A program made the translations under genes and the position numbers. 17,413 bases of DNA, taken from Deltaproteobacteria bacterium (GTDB lineage Bacteria > Desulfobacterota > Desulfobacteria > Desulfobacterales > SURF-15). A model generated the notes under the pieces. The model searched no databases and was not told the DNA's origin. It worked only from the letters and a program-made list of their open reading frames with translations. Numbering within the stretch: the stretch's first letter is position 1; each line of letters opens with the position of its first letter. Below are positions 7,878 through 13,934 of this stretch, piece after piece. The stretch covers positions 1-17,413 of the forward strand of contig JAHEHB010000061.1 in NCBI GenBank assembly GCA_024644775.1, given 5' to 3'.

Positions 7878-8957
7878 ATGGATAAAAGAGAATTTGTCAA
7901 TATTTTTGATTTTGAAACAGCGGCACATACGAAGTTGCCGAAGGTTGCCTATGACTATTACGCCAGCGGCGCCAGTGACGAAATAACCCTCCGAGAAAAC
8001 CATGCCGCTTATGAACGGATTAAGCTGAAGCCCCGTGTTTTGCGCGATATCAGTAAACGGGATCTCACCACAACCCTACTTGGGCAAACGATTTCAATGC
8101 CGATTCTCGTGGCGCCAACGGCGTTTCATCGAATGGCCCATCCTGAAGGCGAAGTGGCAACAGCCAGGGCAGCCGGCAAGGCAGGCGCCATTATGATTCT
8201 TAGCACGCTGTCGACGAGTTCCATTGAAGAAGTCATGTCCGAGGCTACCGGAACTGCATGGTTTCAGCTATATGCCTATAAAGACCGCGGGGCAACCATG
8301 TCCTTGGTGCGGCGAGCCGAGACTGCCGGTTGCACGGCGATTGCTTTGACGGTTGACGCGCAGATTTGGGGACGCCGGGAACGTGATGTCAAAAATCGAT
8401 TTCGGTTACCCAAAGGCCTTTCCATAAAGAACCTGATGCTGACAGGAAAAGAGCGATTCCCAAAAGAGGAAGCCGATTCCGGTTTGGCCGCCTATGTAAG
8501 TTGGCAGTTTGATCCGGCATTGTCGTGGAAGGATGTGGACTGGTTGTGCTCGACAACCAAACTTCCCGTTTTGCTAAAAGGGGTGTTGCATCCGGAAGAT
8601 GCGCGGCTTGCCATCGAACATGGGGCTGCCGGCATTATTGTGTCTAACCATGGGGCGCGACAGCTTGATACGGTTCCGGCCACTGTCGAGGTATTATCCG
8701 AGATTGTTGAGGCGGTGGATGGTAAAATCGACATGCTTGTCGATGGCGGTATTCGCCGGGGTACCGATGTGGTTAAGGCAATTGCTTTAGGGGCGAAAGC
8801 CGTTGGTGTGGGAAGGCCGATTATTTGGGGCCTGGCAATCGATGGGGAGCAAGGTGTCAAACGCGTACTGGAAATCCTGCGCAAGGAATTCGAGTTGGCC
8901 ATGCGGTTGTGCGGTTGCACGTCGGTTCAGGAGATAACACCGGAATTGATCGACTAA
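7878..8957 (+). CDS. FMN-dependent alpha-hydroxy-acid oxidase/dehydrogenase
   Basis: The 359-residue protein matches the glycolate oxidase / lactate oxidase family over its whole length. The counterparts of the plant glycolate oxidase active site are all present: Y27 ('YDYYASGASDE'), Y132 ('WFQLYAYKDR'), D160 ('ALTVDAQIWGRRERD'), K234 ('VLLKGVLHPEDA'), H258 and R261 ('SNHGARQLD'). The FMN-phosphate segment is 'VDGGIRRGTDVVKAIALGA'. It should oxidise a 2-hydroxy acid such as lactate or glycolate to the 2-oxo acid, but the substrate is not determined by these residues. The start at 7878 is chosen because homology begins there. Its ribosome site is weak, and ATGs at 7833/7836 with 'aagga' upstream are an alternative. 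There is no membrane-insertion loop, so it is probably soluble. Confidence 0.9.
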   Translation: MDKREFVNIFDFETAAHTKLPKVAYDYYASGASDEITLRENHAAYERIKLKPRVLRDISKRDLTTTLLGQTISMPILVAPTAFHRMAHPEGEVATARAAGKAGAIMILSTLSTSSIEEVMSEATGTAWFQLYAYKDRGATMSLVRRAETAGCTAIALTVDAQIWGRRERDVKNRFRLPKGLSIKNLMLTGKERFPKEEADSGLAAYVSWQFDPALSWKDVDWLCSTTKLPVLLKGVLHPEDARLAIEHGAAGIIVSNHGARQLDTVPATVEVLSEIVEAVDGKIDMLVDGGIRRGTDVVKAIALGAKAVGVGRPIIWGLAIDGEQGVKRVLEILRKEFELAMRLCGCTSVQEITPELID

Positions 8958-9097
8958 ATCGACCTCCAAAGAAATTAATTCAACTGCGACTAGATCCTGG
9001 TGATGTTCGAGTCATTGATAGAGAATCGAAGCGCACCGGTATAGACCGGGCTCAGCTGGTACGTTCTTGGGTAAGAGAGAAAATCGGAGTACTGTAA
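8909..9097 (+). CDS. Ribbon-helix-helix (CopG-like) DNA-binding domain, small or truncated gene
   Basis: The last 45 or so codons read as a full RHH domain: strand 'KLIQLRLDPG', helix 'DVRVIDRESKRTG', helix 'IDRAQLVRSWVREKIG'. The alternating strand, the 'IDRESKRTGIDRAQLVRSWV' pattern and the length fit CopG/antitoxin-type repressors. The domain starts right after the oxidase stop, but no ATG lies in frame there. Possible starts are GTG at 8909 or TTG at 8915, inside the oxidase gene, giving 60 to 62 residues, or a rare ATT at 8945 after 'caggag' (8928-8933). It may use a non-ATG start coupled to the oxidase, or be the remnant of a longer gene. No toxin gene follows. Confidence 0.5.
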   Translation: MRLHVGSGDNTGIDRLNRPPKKLIQLRLDPGDVRVIDRESKRTGIDRAQLVRSWVREKIGVL

Positions 9098-9223
9098 AAA
9101 GAAGCCCCCTGCTGAAGACTGGCCCGGTTTCACAAGTGTTACGAATCCGGTCATATTTAAATAATCGTCATCAAATTGGATCCGCCGTCGGCCTTACGCA
9201 CCGCAATGTCTAAATGATAATGG

Positions 9224-9257
9224 CCGGTCGACCTTACCCAACTATACCGGTTTTTTT
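9224..9257 (+). terminator. Weak Rho-independent terminator candidate
   Basis: CCGGT at 9224-9228 pairs with ACCGG at 9246-9250, followed directly by seven T residues (9251-9257). The stem is only 5 bp with a 17-base loop, so it is a weak candidate for ending the + strand transcript after the RHH gene. Confidence 0.3.
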
Positions 9258-9298
9258 CTTGAATATAAATTAACGCCCTTCGGGTGGACAAGATCCCA

Positions 9299-9417
9299 GG
9301 TTTCGGGTGCCAGGTTTCAGTTCCTTTTCTTACGAATCCTCGTCTGAGAAACCTCGTTTCTTATTGTGATGAATCCGGCTCTGCCGGCGGCGGTGCTGAC
9401 ACCTGAAACCCGAAACC
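9299..9417. repeat. Interrupted inverted-repeat element of about 119 bp
   Basis: The ends are 22-base arms at 9299-9320 and 9396-9417, complementary at 19 of 22 positions and built from 'ggtttcggg' and 'caggt(t/g)tcag' units. The 75 bases between have no open frame but hold a small GC hairpin (cggctctgccg). It looks like a non-coding, MITE-like or REP-like intergenic repeat. It lies in the 388-base gap between the convergent RHH and GAF genes, where I see no other gene. Confidence 0.55.
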
Positions 9418-9427
9418 AAAATGAACC

Positions 9428-9463
9428 GATTTTCCTGTTGTTTTTTAAGAACAACGGAAAATC
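9428..9463. terminator. AT-rich hairpin between convergent genes, possible bidirectional terminator
   Basis: Arms at 9428-9442 and 9450-9463 pair over 14 bp with one bulged base and a 7-base loop (ttttaag). It lies 23 bases past the stop of the - strand GAF gene and well past the + strand genes, a usual place for a shared terminator. The stem is not GC rich and has no long T tract. Confidence 0.4.
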
Positions 9464-9485
9464 AAGGATACTGTTTCATCCTACA

Positions 9486-10109
9486 CTATCCTGTTCTAGC
9501 GATTTTTTCTGAACGAACGCTTTGGGGAACCCCCTCATAAGGGGTTCGTCGGGTAGATATTCGAGTCTTGACTTCGCTCATGGCTTTTAAAACATCAATG
9601 CTGCTTTTCAATCCCTTGGTATATCGGCACATGTTAATAGCCATTCCCGCCATTTGGGCCAGCGCTTGCACGAAATTTACATCTTCCAGGGTAAATTCCC
9701 AATGCTCGGAAGTATAAACGCGCATCACCCCAATTATTTTGCCGCCCCCAACGATGGGTACCGACAGCATAGAGGCAATTCCTTCTTTCTCTGCCTCTTT
9801 GGGATACTGAATTCGTGGATCATCCTTAACATCGTATATCGCAACCGGTCCATCCTTTAAAGATTGTGCTATGGAGCGCAATGCACTTACAGGCCCTTTA
9901 TTTATATATTCATCGCTCAATCCATATGAAGCGCCCAATTCCAATTCGTTCGTTTTGCGATTGATAAGAAACAGCGCGCACCCCTTTACATCGAGTGCAG
10001 ATTTGATGCTTTCCACCGTCATCAGAACCACTTCTTCCGGATCTCTAGAATGTGAGATGGCCTTGGTGATATTAAGCAGTGTTTCATAGTTGATGAGTTG
10101 TTTATTCAT
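9486..10109 (-). CDS. Single GAF-domain protein
   Basis: The 207-residue protein has one GAF domain at about residues 20-162, with the typical pattern 'CALFLINRKTNELELGASYG', 'PVAIYDVKDDPRI' and 'GIASMLSVPIVGGGKIIGVM', ending in 'DVNFVQALAQMAGMAI'. GAF domains bind small ligands such as cyclic nucleotides, haem or tetrapyrroles, or serve as dimerisation modules. No effector domain (kinase, cyclase, HTH) is present, so it is either a stand-alone sensor or a partner of another protein. The ATG is well set by 'aaaggagg' (complement of 10115-10122), 5 bases upstream. The last 20 residues are polar and look unrelated to the domain. Its only same-strand neighbour is the dehalogenase-like gene, 366 bases upstream, so the two need not share a promoter. 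Confidence 0.88.
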   Translation of the reverse strand: MNKQLINYETLLNITKAISHSRDPEEVVLMTVESIKSALDVKGCALFLINRKTNELELGASYGLSDEYINKGPVSALRSIAQSLKDGPVAIYDVKDDPRIQYPKEAEKEGIASMLSVPIVGGGKIIGVMRVYTSEHWEFTLEDVNFVQALAQMAGMAINMCRYTKGLKSSIDVLKAMSEVKTRISTRRTPYEGVPQSVRSEKIARTG

Positions 10110-10475
10110 GGTTTCCTCCTTTCATGTTGGTAATTAAGGCTAATGAAATGCTATTGCCGCAACTAGACGATTTAGGAAATTTCCTAATTTGTCGGGAACA
10201 TCATTTGTAATAACGATAATTGCTTCACTGTACCAAAGATTACCAATGACAAATGTCTGCTGACGAACGGCTGCAGTATTAGATTCTTATTCAAACTGAA
10301 ATTCCATCGGTTCGGCCAGCTATCAAGGAGAAGATCAATTGAAAATCGCAACCAGAAATCGCTGTATTTCCGATTGATTTACTTAGAGTTTGAGAATGAA
10401 CCCAAATATCAGAAGTGCTTTTCTATAGGACATCAATCTTTTTTGTATCTATTAAAAAACAAATGAGAATAATTG
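10110..10475. other. Gap upstream of the GAF gene, no gene seen
   Basis: This AT-rich stretch of 366 bases has no convincing reading frame on either strand. It contains the GAF gene ribosome site, a 16-bp palindrome (10172-10187), a GATAAT-like stretch near 10208-10225, and most of a Fur-box-like site at its dehalogenase end. No clear hairpin terminator for the dehalogenase transcript was found, although T-rich runs occur on the - strand. Confidence 0.5.
10172..10187. promoter_or_regulatory. Perfect 16-bp palindrome, candidate operator
   Basis: TTAGGAAATTTCCTAA is a perfect palindrome lying 62 to 78 bases upstream of the GAF gene start, within its likely promoter region. It has the shape of a binding site for a dimeric repressor or activator. 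The regulator is unknown. Confidence 0.4.
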
Positions 10476-10478
10476 TCA
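10464..10478. promoter_or_regulatory. Fur-box-like site at the 3' end of the dehalogenase gene
   Basis: TGAGAATAATTGTCA matches the 7-1-7 Fur consensus (TGATAAT-N-ATTATCA) at 12 of 14 defined positions. It overlaps the stop codon of the - strand dehalogenase-like gene and lies about 355 bases upstream of the GAF gene. AT-rich sequence makes chance matches fairly likely. Confidence 0.35.
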
Positions 10479-11912
10479 ATCATATTTTGCCCAAGCGGGG
10501 GAAGGTTTCGGTTTTGGTTTTTTTCCATAAAAAACATCGTCCATTATATAAAAAAAGCGTCTCGAGATCCTGTTTCGGGAAACCGCTTCTCTGATCAATT
10601 GATGAGGCAAGGTAGTTGCGTGACTCCACGGACAGACCCGCATGCAAATGTTACACCCCGTGCCGACTTTCCCCCAATAATCGAAACAGGTCTCAGCATT
10701 CAGCTTCCAGCGCAGTGTTCCATTCACTTCGACCGGCTCATCCAAGGGTATGGAATTGGATGGACAGCAGATTGCACATTTTTTACATATCCGGCAGAAA
10801 TCTTCCACGCCGATATCCACAGGCGTGTCAGACACTAAAGAAAGATCGGTGGTTACAGCCCCCAATCTGATTCTTGGCCCCAGCTTTTTAGTCATTAAAT
10901 ATCCCAACCGGCCCAGCTCACCCAAACCGGCATCCACTGCCAACGGCACGAGCATTGTATCATAATATCGTAGATGGTTGGCAGTGGCCGAAAAGCCGAG
11001 ATTGGCAATGTATGCAGCGACTTGTGTGGCGATAAAGGTCCCTTCTGCGTATCTTCCCATGCTGTCGATGGAAGTGGGTGTGTGGGGGGCAGCGGCGATC
11101 ATTCTAAAATCCATTTCCACAGCGAACACCACGGCAAACCGGTGAGACAGTTCGATGGATTCGCCCCAGTCTTCCCAATTATCATGAAAAATTTCTCCCC
11201 TGTGGGAATAGACCCACAAAGGATTGATTTCCGTAACGCCCACAAGCTCTGCCCCCAGGCTCAATGTATAGCCCTTGATTCTTCTGGTGACTTCTTCTGG
11301 ACTTAGAGTTGCCGTTTTTCCTTTAGAGGCAGGATTCGTCTGAGGTTTGACAACGTGTGGGTAGGATAGATGTAATGAAAGTGCTGCAGAGGCTGCAGAG
11401 GCTGAAACGTTTGGCAAATGATGGGGATTGTCGATGGACCCGGGTTTGCCGGTCGTCCCACCCATTTCTCTTCTGGTTGCATCGATTGCTTCAAGTTCCG
11501 GATGTTCCGTGTAAAACTTTTTGTACGGCTCCGAACCGGGTCTGAGTGCACGGTTTCTTGCAAAGACCGTCTTTCTTTCATCGAATCGTTCCGCATTTCC
11601 AACGATATAACCGGTCGTTCCTTTCAGTGCCTTGGGGTTTGAATCGGGCTTTATTACCAGAAAATAAGTGACAAACCCTCCCCATATCACTGTAAAAATA
11701 AGAACGACATGGCCAGCACCAGTATCAAAAAAACCGGTTTTATGCAGATAAAAAAATAGCCCCACCAGAACGAGCATACCGGCGAATTGAACGCCTGCGA
11801 AGACAGATGCCCGGTTCTCTTTTTCCCAGATGCTGGAAATAAAATAGGCTAAACCGATAAACGCCTGGAGAATCAGCACCAAAGCCACAAAAAACTGAAA
11901 AATAATTGCCAT
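10476..11912 (-). CDS. Reductive dehalogenase-like corrinoid/Fe-S protein with N-terminal membrane helices
   Basis: The protein has 478 residues from the ATG at 11912, which is preceded by 'gtggaag'. A longer GTG start at 11984 lies in a hairpin repeat and is rejected. Three hydrophobic helices come first (about 2-28, 36-58, 66-88), then a linker, then an RdhA-type catalytic domain from about 205. This contains 'GLGELGRLGYLMTKKLGPRI' and two ferredoxin-like clusters: C373-x2-C-x2-C-x3-CP ('CRICKKCAICCP') and C409-x10-C420-x2-C-x3-CP. Such enzymes use cobalamin and two [4Fe-4S] clusters to remove halogens reductively. There is no Tat twin-arginine signal, so the catalytic part may face the cytoplasm. 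No rdhB anchor gene is nearby; the helices probably replace it. QueG is a related family but lacks the membrane part. The substrate is unknown. Confidence 0.83.
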   Translation of the reverse strand: MAIIFQFFVALVLILQAFIGLAYFISSIWEKENRASVFAGVQFAGMLVLVGLFFYLHKTGFFDTGAGHVVLIFTVIWGGFVTYFLVIKPDSNPKALKGTTGYIVGNAERFDERKTVFARNRALRPGSEPYKKFYTEHPELEAIDATRREMGGTTGKPGSIDNPHHLPNVSASAASAALSLHLSYPHVVKPQTNPASKGKTATLSPEEVTRRIKGYTLSLGAELVGVTEINPLWVYSHRGEIFHDNWEDWGESIELSHRFAVVFAVEMDFRMIAAAPHTPTSIDSMGRYAEGTFIATQVAAYIANLGFSATANHLRYYDTMLVPLAVDAGLGELGRLGYLMTKKLGPRIRLGAVTTDLSLVSDTPVDIGVEDFCRICKKCAICCPSNSIPLDEPVEVNGTLRWKLNAETCFDYWGKVGTGCNICMRVCPWSHATTLPHQLIREAVSRNRISRRFFYIMDDVFYGKKPKPKPSPAWAKYD

Positions 11913-11963
11913 TTCGACACTTCCACCCGGATCCGCCGAAGCCGGGTGAACTAATAAGGGTTT

Positions 11964-12017
11964 GCCACAAAGGCACAAAGACACAAAGTAAAAATTGTGT
12001 CTTGGTATTTTTGTGGC
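11964..12017. repeat. Imperfect hairpin repeat of 'cacaaag' type
   Basis: The left arm, gccacaaaggcacaaagaca and the next 5 bases (11964-11988), pairs imperfectly with 11993-12017, which reads as its complement (ttgtgtcttggtatttttgtggc). The arm itself is a tandem of 7- to 8-base 'cacaaag' units. It is non-coding and lies upstream of the dehalogenase gene. Confidence 0.55.
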
Positions 12018-12119
12018 TGGAAAAAATTCTGTAGAAATTGCTTAAAATTCATGATCAAGGATTATTTGAAATCAAAATGATAGATAAACGACGCGCGAGT
12101 GTCAAACAGACTTTGTAAC

Positions 12120-12182
12120 CCAAATTCCGACATTGAATTCGGTTATGCCTAAAGAATAACCGAATTCAATGTCGGAATTTGG
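12120..12182. repeat. Perfect 27-bp inverted repeat with 9-base loop
   Basis: Bases 12120-12146 are the exact reverse complement of 12156-12182, with the loop gcctaaaga at 12147-12155. Each arm includes the motif CCGACATTGAATTCGG. There is no T tract after it on either strand, so it is not a standard terminator. It sits midway between two divergent genes. The 401-base gap 11985-12385 otherwise holds part of the 'cacaaag' hairpin and a possible promoter, and no gene. Confidence 0.8.
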
Positions 12183-12196
12183 TTGGATGGATCGTG

Positions 12197-12226
12197 TTGA
12201 CAGCCTTATAAACCGTATGCTATGCG
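12197..12226 (+). promoter_or_regulatory. Possible sigma-70-type promoter for the M20 peptidase operon
   Basis: A perfect TTGACA lies at 12197-12202, 14 bases past the large inverted repeat. A partial -10, TATGCG, follows at 18-base spacing (12221-12226), about 160 bases before the peptidase ATG. The -10 is weak, so the call is tentative. Confidence 0.35.
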
Positions 12227-12385
12227 CTAATAACTACATTTTAGCTGTTTTGGGGGACAGCACCTTTGACGATACCAATGGGTCAAAGATAGACACAAAG
12301 AATTCAGTCGCCTACAGATAACCCTAGTTTCCAGCCCCCACCGAAGAACTTTTCTGACTTTCTAACGCGTAAGGGAGATCGATTT

Positions 12386-13744
12386 ATGGAAAAAATCTAT
12401 TCTTATATCGATGAGCACTCGCAGCGATTTATCGACGAACTGGCAACTTTTGTAAAGCAGCCCTCCATTAGTTCCCAGGGGATCGGCATTGAAGAATGCG
12501 CAAAGTTATTGATCCAAATGATGGAAGAGGTGGGCATCGGTTACGAGGCGATGCCCATGGGCGGGGATACGAACCCGCCGCTGATTTATGGTGAATTAAC
12601 GTCTCCGAGAGCTTCAAAAACGCTTCTTATCTACGGTCACTATGACGTTCAACCGCCCGAACCTCTTGAGGCCTGGGATTCCCCTCCGTTTGAGCCCACC
12701 ATACGGAACGGGCGGATGTACGGACGCGGTACTGCCGACAACAAGGCTCAGATGTTTGCCCACATCAAGGCGGTGGAAGCCATACTCAAAACCGGCGGTA
12801 CACTGCCCGTAAACCTCAAATTCATGTTCGATCCGGAAGAGGAGATCGGAAGTCCTAATCTGGACCGATTCATCCGGACCACGGGTGACAAATTCAAGGC
12901 CGACATCGGGTTCTACTCGGACGGCCCGATCCACCCCTCGGGCCGACCCAAAATCTCCTTCGGTAATCGGGGAATGTGTTATGTCGAAATCAATCACCGG
13001 GAGGCCGGTCGAGACGTCCACTCCGGTCACTACGCCGAAGCGTTGCCCAATCCGAACTGGCGGATGATTCGATTCCTGAACAGCCTCAAAGATGATAGCG
13101 GTCGAGTGACCATCGACGGATTCTACGACGATGTCTTGCCGGTAACCGATGCGGAAAAGGCGGTCTTGGCCGAAATTCCGTTTGACGAGAAAGCCGATCT
13201 GGATGACCTTAGTGTCAAACGGTTCAATATCACCGACGATGTAGGCTACTGGGAGATGACAACTCTGGTGCCGTCGCTCAACATCGCTGGTTATGCATCC
13301 GGCTACGGCGGGGACGGGGCCAAAACCATCATCCCCTGTCGGACTAAAGTCAAGATCGATATGCGGTTGGTAAAAAACCAGGATCCCGAAGACATCTTTC
13401 AGAAGTTTAAACGGCACATGGAAAAACATGGGTTCGCCGATTTCGAGCTGGAAATGCTCACCTGTTGCGGACCTCGCCGGACACCGTTGGACAACCCCAA
13501 TGCGCCCGCTTTCACCAAGGCGGCACGAAAGGTGTATGAAAAAGATCCGGTGATCATCCCTTCCGGCGGGGGAACCGTGCCGTTGGCCTTTTTCGACGAT
13601 TATTTGGATGTACCGCTGGTCGCCATTCCCTATGGAAACCCGGATGAAATGAACCATGCGCCCAATGAAAACATGGATCTGGATCTGTTTATAAAAGGGA
13701 TTAAAGTCAGCGCGACGCTTTTTTACGAGCTGGCCCGTATGTAA
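12386..13744 (+). CDS. M20-family metallopeptidase (dipeptidase-like)
   Basis: The 452-residue cytoplasmic protein has all M20 zinc-enzyme signatures: H85 and D87 in 'LIYGHYDVQPPEP', bridging D118 in 'YGRGTADNKAQ', catalytic E152 and ligand E153 in 'DPEEEIGS', D179 in 'YSDGP', and the last ligand H424 in 'GNPDEMNHAPNE'. The middle section (about 190-310) is the lid/dimerisation domain, including 'REAGRDVHSGHYAEALPNP'. Family members cut dipeptides or N-acyl amino acids with two zinc ions. The length matches the M20 dipeptidase group. The ATG follows 'aagggag' (12371-12377) by 8 bases. It lies 190 bases upstream of a peptide-transporter operon on the same strand, which suggests it breaks down the imported peptides. 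No signal peptide is present. Confidence 0.92.
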   Translation: MEKIYSYIDEHSQRFIDELATFVKQPSISSQGIGIEECAKLLIQMMEEVGIGYEAMPMGGDTNPPLIYGELTSPRASKTLLIYGHYDVQPPEPLEAWDSPPFEPTIRNGRMYGRGTADNKAQMFAHIKAVEAILKTGGTLPVNLKFMFDPEEEIGSPNLDRFIRTTGDKFKADIGFYSDGPIHPSGRPKISFGNRGMCYVEINHREAGRDVHSGHYAEALPNPNWRMIRFLNSLKDDSGRVTIDGFYDDVLPVTDAEKAVLAEIPFDEKADLDDLSVKRFNITDDVGYWEMTTLVPSLNIAGYASGYGGDGAKTIIPCRTKVKIDMRLVKNQDPEDIFQKFKRHMEKHGFADFELEMLTCCGPRRTPLDNPNAPAFTKAARKVYEKDPVIIPSGGGTVPLAFFDDYLDVPLVAIPYGNPDEMNHAPNENMDLDLFIKGIKVSATLFYELARM

Positions 13745-13858
13745 TCACACGGTTTGAAACGTGCTACACGTTTACTTAGATACGGATACATGCAAGTCTT
13801 TGCAGAAAACCGGACCAGCCGTTTCGGCGGCCCGGCCGGCTTTATTTGGTAAGCGGAT

Positions 13859-13878
13859 CCTCGGCCGCCTGGCCGAGG
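13859..13878 (+). other. GC-rich hairpin in the leader of the binding-protein gene
   Basis: CCTCGGCC (13859-13866) and GGCCGAGG (13871-13878) form a perfect 8-bp stem with loop gcct, 56 bases before the binding-protein ATG. No T tract follows. It could protect the downstream mRNA from decay or cause partial termination of read-through from the peptidase gene. Confidence 0.5.
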
Positions 13879-13920
13879 GAGAGGTGGTAACTTTGGGGGC
13901 AATCCCAACAATTATTGACA

Positions 13921-13927
13921 AAGGAGG
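13921..13927 (+). promoter_or_regulatory. Strong ribosome binding site fixing the binding-protein start
   Basis: AAGGAGG at 13921-13927 lies 7 bases before the ATG at 13935. It supports this start over an in-frame start at 13761 and predicts strong translation of the secreted binding protein. Confidence 0.8.
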
Positions 13928-13934
13928 TATAAGC

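Noticed and set aside
9527..9547. GAACCCC / GGGGTTC hairpin
   Set aside because: It lies inside the GAF gene's 3' coding part with no T tract on either strand, so there is no reason to call it a terminator.
10220..10250. Possible sigma-54 promoter for the GAF gene on the - strand (TGGTAC...AGCAA)
   Set aside because: The spacing between the GG and GC elements is 9 bases instead of 10 and the -12 element is poor.
10476..11912. Epoxyqueuosine reductase (QueG) as an alternative identity
   Set aside because: The Fe-S motifs are shared, but three N-terminal membrane helices and the 'GLGELGRLGYL' pattern fit reductive dehalogenase-like proteins better. Not fully excluded.
11985..12385. CRISPR array suspected because of clustered repeats
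   Set aside because: The repeats are unrelated inverted repeats, not regularly spaced direct repeats with unique spacers, and no cas gene is present.
12614..13657. Long open frame on the - strand, 347 codons
   Set aside because: It lies entirely opposite the M20 peptidase, whose catalytic residues are all recognisable. The antisense translation shows no family pattern and is a codon-bias shadow.
13761..13934. Upstream extension of the binding protein by 58 codons
   Set aside because: A strong ribosome site and a normal signal peptide begin at 13935; the extension would bury the signal peptide and runs through the GC hairpin.
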